This document shows, piece by piece, positions 1-5,308 of a stretch of DNA of 6,183 bases (the stretch's first letter is position 1; each line of letters opens with the position of its first letter). Source of the DNA: Clostridiales bacterium (GTDB lineage: Bacteria > Bacillota_A > Clostridia > Lachnospirales > Bianqueaceae); the NCBI GenBank assembly GCA_019423265.1, contig JAHZBS010000146.1, positions 1 to 6,183 on the forward strand. Direction: 5' to 3'. The translations under genes and the position numbers were made by a program. Below the pieces are notes generated by a model, which was given only the letters and a program-made list of their open reading frames with translations, had not been told where the DNA came from and ran no database searches.

Positions 1-271
1 TCTTGAGCTCCGCCTCATCAAATTGAAGTGTCCGCAGCATATTGTACAGCACCTGTTGGCCTGACGATGAAAATGTCCGGTTCACCTTGCGAAAGACACG
101 ATTCATATCCATGTCATTCCACGTCTGATCATCCAAAATCCAGTCCCGCTTCTTGAGCATGTCCACGAAAAATTCTTCCATGTCCTCGAACACGATATCG
201 GTATCTTCATCCTCTTTGCCCCATTGCGATTGAACAAATTTGAAAACGCTTTTCTTGAATATCCTTGGCAA
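1..271 (-). CDS. MutS-family (MutS-related) protein, N-terminal fragment, runs off the left edge
   Basis: Ninety codons are open from TTG at 271-269 to the window edge. The rest of the protein, including any ATPase domain, is outside, so only the family can be suggested. The fragment begins LPRIFKKSVFKF, passes through an acidic stretch (about residues 20-38), and then shows WILDDQTWNDMDMNRVF (residues 44-60) followed by NRTFSSSGQQVLYNMLRT (64-81). That pattern, a 'DD.TW.DLDM..VF..(I/V)N.T.SS.GE..LY..LR' block, is what I recall from the start of the MutS core in clostridial MutS-related proteins of about 600 residues. Those proteins keep the core and ATPase regions but lack the mismatch-recognition domain of true MutS. 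The TTG start is chosen because GGGAGG (285-280) lies 8 nt upstream. The gene has its own promoter and follows the glmS terminator, so it is a separate unit. A 62-codon frame starting with ATG at 291 overlaps it but looks like a shadow. Family assignment is from memory of the motif and is moderately sure; the mismatch-repair role is not shown. Confidence 0.7.
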   Translation of the reverse strand, partial: MPRIFKKSVFKFVQSQWGKEDEDTDIVFEDMEEFFVDMLKKRDWILDDQTWNDMDMNRVFRKVNRTFSSSGQQVLYNMLRTLQFDEAELK

Positions 272-279
272 ATACCGTT

Positions 280-285
280 CCTCCC
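280..285 (-). promoter_or_regulatory. Ribosome binding site deciding the TTG start of the MutS-like gene
   Basis: GGGAGG lies 8 nt before TTG at 271. The upstream in-frame GTG at 295-293 directly abuts the AAGGA at 300-296 and has no usable spacing, so TTG is the better start. Confidence 0.65.
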
Positions 286-318
286 TTGCATTCACTCCTT
301 AGCTATGCATGCGTATTC

Positions 319-347
319 ATTGTATCAAATTCTAACAGACAACACAA
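319..347 (-). promoter_or_regulatory. Sigma-A-type promoter with extended -10 for the MutS-like gene
   Basis: The -35 box is TTGTGT (347-342), followed by a 17-nt spacer and a -10 box TACAAT (324-319). The -10 is preceded by TG one base upstream (TGATACAAT), an extended -10. Transcription would begin near 312, giving a leader of about 40 nt to the TTG at 271. Box quality, ideal spacing and position just after the glmS terminator all agree. Not experimentally shown. Confidence 0.65.
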
Positions 348-399
348 GAGGTTTATCATTTTTTTCGGTTTTTCCTAGGGCCTGAATCCGCTCTCCGAC

Positions 400-457
400 A
401 AAAAAACTCCCTCCTAAGTAAACAGATTGATTTCCGCCTGTCTACCTAGAAGGGAGT
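400..457 (-). terminator. Intrinsic terminator after glmS
   Basis: Read on the minus strand, ACTCCCTTCTAGGTA (457-443) pairs with TACTTAGGAGGGAGT (420-406), giving 13 of 15 positions paired. After one mismatch, ACAG pairs with CTGT further inside, leaving a loop of about 12 nt. Seven U residues follow (406-400, the first belonging to the stem). This is a canonical Rho-independent terminator in the direction of glmS and separates it from the MutS-like gene. On the plus strand the hairpin is not followed by a T-run, so it appears to work in one direction only. Confidence 0.85.
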
Positions 458-468
458 GTGCCGGCGCC

Positions 469-497
469 TGCCGCGGTTCCGCTTTGCAGCGGGGGCA
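469..497 (-). other. GC-rich hairpin immediately after the glmS stop
   Basis: Starting 3 nt beyond the glmS stop codon, TGCC (497-494) and CCGCT (492-488) pair with AGCGG (483-479) and GGCA (472-469), with a TTGC-type tetraloop region and an asymmetric bulge. It has no U-tract, so it is not a terminator alone. It could protect the 3' end of the glmS message or assist the terminator just downstream. It may also be incidental. Confidence 0.35.
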
Positions 498-499
498 GC

Positions 500-2332
500 C
501 TACTCAACCGTCACAGACTTGGCCAGATTTCTCGGCTTATCCACATCATTCCCCAGCTTCACCGCCATATAGTAGGCAAATAGCTGCTGCACAATATTGG
601 CCAGCAGCGATGCGGCCATGGGATGACTCTTGGGGATCCAGATAACCTCGTCAGCGGCCTCCGTCACCTTCTCATTTCCCTCCTCCGCGATACAGATGAC
701 CTTTGCACCGCGGGCCTTCACTTCCTTAAGATTGCTCACCGTCTTCTCCGTTAGCTCCTGCTGCGTGACCAAGCCGATAACCAACGTATCGCTGTCAATC
801 ATGGCAATCGGCCCGTGCTTCAGCTCTCCCGCCGCGTATGCCTCGCTGTGGATGTAGGCGATCTCCTTCAGCTTCAGCGAGCCCTCCATGCTGGCATAAT
901 AGTCGAGTCCGCGGCCAATATAGAATACACTCTTTTGCACTGTGGACGCAACTGTTTGGCGGATCGATTCCGCTCGATCCAGAATGGACTGGATCCCCTC
1001 CGGCAGTGCGTACAGCTCCTGCCGCAGAACCGCAAACTCTTCCCGGGATAAAGTTCCCCGAATACTGGCCAGATGCAGGACCAACAGATACATGGCCGCC
1101 AGCTGGCAGGAGTATGCCTTGGTGGAAGCCACGGCAATCTCAGGGCCCGCCCAGGTATACAAAACGTTTTCAGCTTCCCGGTCCATGGTGGATCCCACGA
1201 CGTTCACGACAGCCATAACCCGCGCGCCGGCCTTTTTTGCCATTCGAAGCGCCGCCAGCGTATCCGCCGTTTCCCCCGATTGGCTGATCACAATGACAAG
1301 GCTGCGCTCGTCAAGGACCGGATCCCGATACCGAAATTCCGACGCGGTCTCCGCCCACACGGGGAGGCGCGCCATCTTCTCCAGCAGGTATTTTCCCACT
1401 AGACCGGCGTGATAAGCCGTGCCGCAGGCCACGATATAGATTCGATCCGTGTTGTCCAGTTCCTCCTTGGTCATGTGAATCCGATCCAATCTCACATGAT
1501 CTTCGCTCAGGGATAGCCTCGGCAGAATCGTGGCTTTTACCACCTCCGGCTGCTCATAAATCTCTTTGAGCATGAAATGCGCATACCCATTTTTCTCCGC
1601 CGCCTTTACATCCCAATGGACGTGGAAGATCTCCCGCTCCACTTTTTCTCCGCCGGCCCCGTAGATCTCAATGGACTTTCGGTCCAAAACGGCAATCTCA
1701 TTGTCATTGAGCAGATAGATATCTCTCGTATAGGGCAGAATGGCAGGGATATCGGAGGCGATAAAATTCTCTCCGTCCCCTCTCCCCAGAATTAAGGGGC
1801 TATCCTTCCGCACGGCGTACAGCCGCTCTGCGTCGTCGGCAAAGATCACGCCTAATGCGTAGGCCCCCCGCATATCGCCAGCCGCTAGCCGTATGGCTTC
1901 CATGGCGCTGCCGCAGCGGCGATAGTATTGATAAATCAGATTGGGAATCACCTCTGTGTCGGTGTCAGAGTAGAAGCGGACCCCTTTCGCCTGCAATTCT
2001 TCGCGCAGCTCGCTAAAGTTTTCGATAATCCCATTGTGGACCACCGCAATGTGGCGTCCATCGTCCAGATGAGGGTGCGAATTCACATCGGACGGCTCTC
2101 CATGGGTCGCCCAACGGGTATGGCCGATTCCCATATGTCCTTCTGGGAATTGACACTCCTCGATCTGATCCCGAAGATTCGAAAGCCTTCCCTTTGCCTT
2201 TCGGAGCAGCAGGCCCCTGTCATGAATTGCGATTCCCGCCGAGTCGTAGCCTCGATATTCTAAACTCGACAGTCCGTCTAAAATCACATCCGTCGCTCGA
2301 TCGGTTCCGACATATCCAATTATTCCACACAT
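500..2332 (-). CDS. glmS: Glutamine-fructose-6-phosphate aminotransferase (isomerizing), glucosamine-6-phosphate synthase
   Basis: This cytoplasmic enzyme converts fructose-6-phosphate and glutamine to glucosamine-6-phosphate and glutamate, the committed step to UDP-GlcNAc and peptidoglycan. The 610-residue product matches the family length. Residues 1 to about 220 are the class II glutaminase domain: MCGIIGYVG places the nucleophile at Cys2 (exposed after Met removal), with HTRWATHG at 71-78, HNG at 99-101 and DTDTE at 123-127. Two SIS sugar-isomerase domains follow: CGTAYHAG (303-310), SQSGETADT (350-358) and STKAY (403-407) in the first; EGSLKLKE (483-490) and AYAAGELKHGPIA (498-510) in the second. 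The C-terminal tail is DKPRNLAKSVTVE, with the conserved Lys605. All key residues are present, so it should be active. The start is ATG 2332, with GGGAGGG (2345-2339) 6 nt upstream. A start 12 codons earlier (2368) is rejected because it lies at the predicted transcription start and would leave Cys2 buried. It has its own promoter, terminator and possible operators (listed separately). Confidence 0.97.
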   Translation of the reverse strand: MCGIIGYVGTDRATDVILDGLSSLEYRGYDSAGIAIHDRGLLLRKAKGRLSNLRDQIEECQFPEGHMGIGHTRWATHGEPSDVNSHPHLDDGRHIAVVHNGIIENFSELREELQAKGVRFYSDTDTEVIPNLIYQYYRRCGSAMEAIRLAAGDMRGAYALGVIFADDAERLYAVRKDSPLILGRGDGENFIASDIPAILPYTRDIYLLNDNEIAVLDRKSIEIYGAGGEKVEREIFHVHWDVKAAEKNGYAHFMLKEIYEQPEVVKATILPRLSLSEDHVRLDRIHMTKEELDNTDRIYIVACGTAYHAGLVGKYLLEKMARLPVWAETASEFRYRDPVLDERSLVIVISQSGETADTLAALRMAKKAGARVMAVVNVVGSTMDREAENVLYTWAGPEIAVASTKAYSCQLAAMYLLVLHLASIRGTLSREEFAVLRQELYALPEGIQSILDRAESIRQTVASTVQKSVFYIGRGLDYYASMEGSLKLKEIAYIHSEAYAAGELKHGPIAMIDSDTLVIGLVTQQELTEKTVSNLKEVKARGAKVICIAEEGNEKVTEAADEVIWIPKSHPMAASLLANIVQQLFAYYMAVKLGNDVDKPRNLAKSVTVE

Positions 2333-2361
2333 ACAAATCCCTCCCATGCTATCATGACCAA

Positions 2362-2379
2362 AGTACACTTAAGTATACT
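2362..2379. promoter_or_regulatory. Palindrome over the glmS -10 box, candidate operator
   Basis: Plus-strand AGTACACTTAAGTATACT is an 18-bp inverted repeat with 16 of 18 positions symmetric, centred on CTTAAG. It covers the whole -10 box (2377-2372) and the region just before the start point, the classic place for a repressor site. I do not recognise a specific regulator. The core differs from the DasR/NagR-like sites upstream. A-T-rich -10 regions can be palindromic by chance, so confidence is moderate. Confidence 0.45.
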
Positions 2380-2400
2380 GCACTATATGGAGAAAGACAA
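2372..2400 (-). promoter_or_regulatory. Sigma-A-type promoter of glmS
   Basis: The -35 box is TTGTCT (2400-2395), followed by a 17-nt spacer and a -10 box TATACT (2377-2372). The predicted start is near 2365, giving a leader of about 33 nt to ATG 2332. The -35 lies within the run of T residues that ends the glmM terminator, so terminator and promoter are packed back to back. This would let glmS be transcribed independently of the cda-glmM unit. Confidence 0.7.
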
Positions 2401-2435
2401 GAAAAAGGACGGCGTTTTCGAATCTTTTATCGGCA

Positions 2436-2447
2436 TGGCATAGACCA
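2436..2447. promoter_or_regulatory. DasR/NagR-like (dre-type) operator candidate, glmS-proximal copy
   Basis: Plus-strand TGGCATAGACCA matches 10 of 12 positions of the dre core TGGTCTAGACCA bound by GntR/HutC-family amino-sugar regulators (DasR of Streptomyces; NagR/YvoA of Bacillus subtilis). It sits in the 3' arm of the glmM terminator. Its centre is about 77 bp upstream of the predicted glmS start. The match is seen in the sequence; binding is inferred. Confidence 0.4.
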
Positions 2448-2457
2448 CTATTCATTT

Positions 2458-2469
2458 TGGTCTATACCA
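2458..2469. promoter_or_regulatory. DasR/NagR-like (dre-type) operator candidate, glmM-proximal copy
   Basis: Plus-strand TGGTCTATACCA matches 11 of 12 positions of the dre core TGGTCTAGACCA and is itself symmetric at 10 of 12 positions. It forms the 5' arm of the inner terminator stem. Its centre is 22 bp from the other copy, about two helical turns, so two dimers could sit on the same face of the DNA. A single-purpose terminator would not need each arm to be a near-palindrome, which is why this is listed as more than hairpin sequence. Confidence 0.45.
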
Positions 2470-2526
2470 TACTTCATCCGAAAACGCCGCTCTCCTCAAT
2501 TGGACTCCCAACCGCTTACCGCGATA

Positions 2527-3876
2527 TCATTTTACATTTTCAATGGCTTTCGCAATGCGGTGTGCGCACTCCTGGATCTCATCCGGATGCTCGCCCTCCA
2601 GCATCACGCGGATCAAAGGCTCCGTCCCCGAGGGGCGGATCAACACCCGTCCTGCCCCCTTCAACTGCTTTTCAACGGAGGCGATCTCCGCTGAAACCGC
2701 CGGATCCTGCTCATATCGCTCTTTCTGTTCCTTTGTGGCGTGTACGTTGAGCAAAACCTGGGGCAGCACCTGCATCAAGCCCGCCAACTCCTCCAATGGC
2801 TGGTTTAACTCCAGCATGGCCTGGCATACATGGAGAGAGGACAGCAGGCCGTCCCCTGTGGTATTGTCGTCTAAAAAGATGACATGCCCGGATTGCTCTC
2901 CCCCGATGTTGTATCCCCGCTCCAGCATTCTCTCCAACACATAGCGGTCCCCCACCTTGGTGACCTCCAGGCGCATCCCCGCCTTCTCCGCAAAACGATG
3001 CAGGCCCAGATTGCTCATCACCGTCACGACGATGGTATCTTGTCTCAGCAGTCCCTTTTGTTTCATGCGGGTGGCGCAGAGAGCCATAATCTGATCGCCA
3101 TCCACGAGGTTGCCCCTGGCGTCCACAGCCAAACAGCGGTCCGCGTCCCCGTCGAATGCAAAGCCGACGTCGAACGCTCCCTCCCGCACCGTCCGCTGTA
3201 GCGCTTCCATATGGGTGGAGCCGCAGCCGTCATTGATATTATACCCATCCGGCTCGGTGAAGATGGCGCTGACCTCAGCCCCGAGCTTGCGAAATGTCCG
3301 TTCCGCTGTCTCGCTGGCTGCTCCGTTGGCGCAGTCGAGGACGACCTTTAGTCCCTTAAAGGGCGCGGCGGGGATCGATGCGGCAAAGTCAACATAGTCT
3401 GCCACCGCCTGCCCGTGGATGTCCTCCACCCGAATTTGCTCCGGCTCCGACACCGGCTTGGCAAGCATCCCCTCAGCCTCGATGCGGTCCTCGATGGAAT
3501 CCTCGACGGCGTCCGGCAACTTGTATCCCTCGTGGTTAAAAAATTTGATGCCATTGTCCCTCGCCGGATTGTGGGAAGCCGAGATCACAATCCCCGCGTC
3601 CGCCCCGTAATGCCTCGTCAGATAGGCAACCGCCGGCGTTGGAACCACGCCGAGCAAAAGCGCCTTCGCGCCTGTTGAACAGATGCCCTTTACCAGCGCT
3701 TCCTCCAGCATGGGTCCGGAAAATCGAGTATCCCGTCCCAGCGCGATGACCGGCTTATGGCGCCGGTTTTCAGCCAAAACCTGTGCGCCGGCTCTGCCAA
3801 GCGCGTAGGCCAACTGTAGCGTCAGCTCCTTTTCATACAAACCTCTAACTCCGTCTGTTCCAAATAATCGTCCCAC
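2527..3876 (-). CDS. glmM: Phosphoglucosamine mutase
   Basis: GlmM interconverts glucosamine-6-phosphate and glucosamine-1-phosphate in the cytoplasm, the step after GlmS toward UDP-GlcNAc. The product is 449 residues, the usual length. It opens VGRLFGTDGVRG, the family's standard start. Domain 1 holds the active-site phosphoserine loop ISASHNP with Ser101. Domain 2 carries the metal loop DGDADRC (242-248, Asp242, Asp244, Asp246). Domain 3 has the sugar-binding GGEQSGH (325-331). The C-terminal domain has the phosphate-binding loop RPSGTEP (414-420). All catalytic elements are intact. The start is GTG 3876, with GGAGGG (3888-3883) 6 nt upstream; an ATG 18 codons earlier (3930) lacks this support and would add residues not typical of the family. 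Order cdaA-cdaR-glmM is conserved in Bacillota, and in studied members GlmM binds CdaA and inhibits c-di-AMP synthesis. A hairpin upstream and a terminator downstream bound it. Confidence 0.97.
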   Translation of the reverse strand: MGRLFGTDGVRGLYEKELTLQLAYALGRAGAQVLAENRRHKPVIALGRDTRFSGPMLEEALVKGICSTGAKALLLGVVPTPAVAYLTRHYGADAGIVISASHNPARDNGIKFFNHEGYKLPDAVEDSIEDRIEAEGMLAKPVSEPEQIRVEDIHGQAVADYVDFAASIPAAPFKGLKVVLDCANGAASETAERTFRKLGAEVSAIFTEPDGYNINDGCGSTHMEALQRTVREGAFDVGFAFDGDADRCLAVDARGNLVDGDQIMALCATRMKQKGLLRQDTIVVTVMSNLGLHRFAEKAGMRLEVTKVGDRYVLERMLERGYNIGGEQSGHVIFLDDNTTGDGLLSSLHVCQAMLELNQPLEELAGLMQVLPQVLLNVHATKEQKERYEQDPAVSAEIASVEKQLKGAGRVLIRPSGTEPLIRVMLEGEHPDEIQECAHRIAKAIENVK

Positions 3877-3882
3877 TTTATT

Positions 3883-3888
3883 CCCTCC
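3883..3888 (-). promoter_or_regulatory. Ribosome binding site deciding the GTG start of glmM
   Basis: GGAGGG is 6 nt before GTG 3876. It lies inside the 18-codon extension that a start at 3930 would create, and it places the first residues exactly at the family's GRLFGTDGVRG start. Confidence 0.8.
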
Positions 3889-3941
3889 ATATCTATCTAC
3901 GTCGAATTGTTTTACTCCACCTGCACGCAAATCCCATAGCC

Positions 3942-3970
3942 AAGAAATGGCCGCCAGCTCTGGCGGTCAT
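3942..3970 (-). terminator. Weak intrinsic terminator or attenuator between cdaR and glmM
   Basis: On the minus strand ATGACCGCCA (3970-3961) pairs with TGGCGGCCAT (3956-3947) at 9 of 10 positions around a GAGC loop. The stem is followed by a short, interrupted U-tract, UUUCUU (3947-3942). It lies 13 nt after the cdaR stop. The stem is strong but the U-tract is poor, so partial termination, or protection of the cdaAR message's 3' end, is more likely than full termination. I found no convincing promoter between it and glmM, so glmM probably depends on read-through. Confidence 0.45.
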
Positions 3971-3983
3971 CTCTCTGCATCTC

Positions 3984-5306
3984 CTACAGGTCAGGGATCG
4001 GTACGGATGATCCCGGGTCCGGCTGGATCAGAGTCATCTGCACGGATACAACCGGCTGCGATCCATATATCGTCACACCGTCCGGCAGTCCTGTGATCTC
4101 CAGGCTCACCGACTGGAGCCCCTCCGAAAGTGTGCTGACATCGATCTCGCCCTTTAGATTGGCCACATCGACTGTCTCCAGATCCGCGGGGAGACCCGTA
4201 ATGCTGATATTCACACTGTCTGCGGGAATGGATGCCTCATAAAGGGCGCTCAAGCCTACAATCTCGATCTGATCCCGCGGCAGTGCGAGATTGGCAACTT
4301 CTTTCTTTTCGATGGTAAAGGTCAGATTAACTGTCCTAGACTCGGGGTTGTACAGGTGGACAGTCCCATCCGTAGCCGCCTCCAGCATGGTCTCCAAGTC
4401 GTATTCCTGTTCAAAATTGCCTGTACAGGTGTCCAGCTTCACCTCCGGAAGCACCAGGCGGTCAATCTTCGCCACGTCCACCTCGGAGCCGTAGACGGTT
4501 ATCTGCGTCTGCGACAGCGCGGCGTCCTTCATATAAACATATCCATCCGGCGTGGTTCCTGTAATATTGGACAGGATGGAAATGGTCTTAGTTTTATAGA
4601 TAGACACGTACACCGACGCCAAGTTGGCGGAGACCAGTTTGAAGGAACTTCTCGGGATGGAATTTCCATCCTGATCCAGAAGCAGAACCTCGCCCTTTGC
4701 CGGCAGGCTGGCCGTCGCGCCGTCAATATTCACGATGACCTTCGCCGTCTTGACAGCATTGACTTTTGACTCCGCCCCATAGATGCTGATCACATCCGGG
4801 GACGCATACACGGTGGAATCGTCCTCCAGCCGGACGTACCCATCCGCCGGGGTGCCCTCGATCTCATATTCGAGGGGCAGATTCACCGTAATATTGCTCT
4901 CCACCTTCACCTCAATGGTGTGAACATTTTTGTCATCCATCAGCTCAAAGGTTCCCGCTTTTCCGGCGTTTAAGGTGTACTGAACGTTGACCTGGCTCTT
5001 GCCCGGCTGAATGTTTTTGAAATCAGCGGTGGCCGTGATGTAGGAGGCCTTGAAATCGTCCAGCTCGGAGCGCCTTCCCCGCACCCAAACGGCAACCGTA
5101 AAATCGCTGGGATCGTACTCAATGGTCTGGTCGTTGTTGCTCTCCGCTTCCTGCTCATTCAGGATCTCAACTTTGACCGTGAAGGCCCGCTTGCTGATGG
5201 GATCCTCCAGGTTGATGTAGAGAAACCAAGCCAGCGTGGCGCAGACAATGGCGATCAGCTTCCAAATCCAGTTTCTCGTAAAGAATTCCAGGATCTCTTT
5301 CTTCAC
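3984..5306 (-). CDS. cdaR: CdaR (YbbR-domain) regulator of the diadenylate cyclase
   Basis: CdaR is a membrane-anchored protein that contacts CdaA and modulates c-di-AMP synthesis; its repeats face outside the cell. With the GTG start the product is 440 residues. One membrane segment lies at about residues 15-31 (WKLIAIVCATLAWFLYI), after a short basic N-terminus, followed by about four YbbR repeats to the C-terminus. Internal repetition is visible: GTPADGYV near 151 and GTTPDGYV near 250; ISIYGAESKV near 174 and ITVYGSEVDV near 269; and ITGLP near 369 and 404. The tail (PDPGSSVPIPDL) is proline-rich and probably flexible. GTG 5306 is chosen over the TTG at 5312 because GGCGG (5320-5316) is 9 nt from GTG but only 3 nt from TTG. 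The GTG lies 2 nt past the cdaA stop, so the two are almost certainly cotranscribed and translationally coupled. Sequence divergence is normal for this family. The assignment rests on repeats, topology and position between cdaA and glmM. Confidence 0.92.
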   Translation of the reverse strand: MKKEILEFFTRNWIWKLIAIVCATLAWFLYINLEDPISKRAFTVKVEILNEQEAESNNDQTIEYDPSDFTVAVWVRGRRSELDDFKASYITATADFKNIQPGKSQVNVQYTLNAGKAGTFELMDDKNVHTIEVKVESNITVNLPLEYEIEGTPADGYVRLEDDSTVYASPDVISIYGAESKVNAVKTAKVIVNIDGATASLPAKGEVLLLDQDGNSIPRSSFKLVSANLASVYVSIYKTKTISILSNITGTTPDGYVYMKDAALSQTQITVYGSEVDVAKIDRLVLPEVKLDTCTGNFEQEYDLETMLEAATDGTVHLYNPESRTVNLTFTIEKKEVANLALPRDQIEIVGLSALYEASIPADSVNISITGLPADLETVDVANLKGEIDVSTLSEGLQSVSLEITGLPDGVTIYGSQPVVSVQMTLIQPDPGSSVPIPDL

Positions 5307-5308
5307 GG

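Larger units (their letters stand above)
2402..2489 (-). terminator. Large two-part intrinsic terminator after glmM
   Basis: On the minus strand CGGCGTTTTCG (2489-2479 as its complement) pairs with CGAAAACGCCG (2420-2410), an 11-bp outer stem. Inside, after an asymmetric internal loop (2478-2471 against 2434-2421), AUGGUAUAGACCA (2470-2458) pairs over all 13 positions with UGGUCUAUGCCAU (2447-2435), including one U-G wobble, around a 10-nt loop. A short interruption (TCC) follows, then TTTTT (2406-2402) and further T-rich sequence. The wobble would be a C-A mismatch in a plus-strand transcript, so the fold and the T-tract both favour the minus direction. It ends the cdaA-cdaR-glmM message, 37 nt after the glmM stop. 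Confidence 0.75.

Noticed and set aside
103..291. 62-codon minus-strand frame starting with ATG at 291
   Set aside because: It overlaps the open frame from TTG 271, which has the better-spaced ribosome site, runs to the window edge without a stop and carries a recognisable MutS-like motif. The ATG frame gives no family-like sequence and stops at 103.
942..1412. 156-codon plus-strand frame inside glmS
   Set aside because: Antisense shadow of an unambiguous glmS reading frame. The product is rich in Ser/Arg with no recognisable motif, and no promoter or ribosome site was seen.
2333..2526. glmS ribozyme or other metabolite-sensing leader
   Set aside because: The space after the promoter is about 33 nt and the rest is explained by terminator and promoter; no ribozyme core sequence was seen by eye. 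A covariance-model search was not possible here.
2194..2694. 166-codon plus-strand frame spanning the glmM-glmS gap
   Set aside because: It crosses the ends of two real genes, the terminator and the promoter. The low-complexity product looks like an antisense reading, with no ribosome site or family signature.
3877..3946. Separate promoter for glmM
   Set aside because: Candidate boxes such as TTGCGT or TAGATA do not pair at a 16-18 nt spacing; nothing convincing.
4356..4769. 137-codon plus-strand frame inside cdaR
   Set aside because: Antisense shadow of cdaR; high Arg/His/Gln composition typical of reversed coding sequence.
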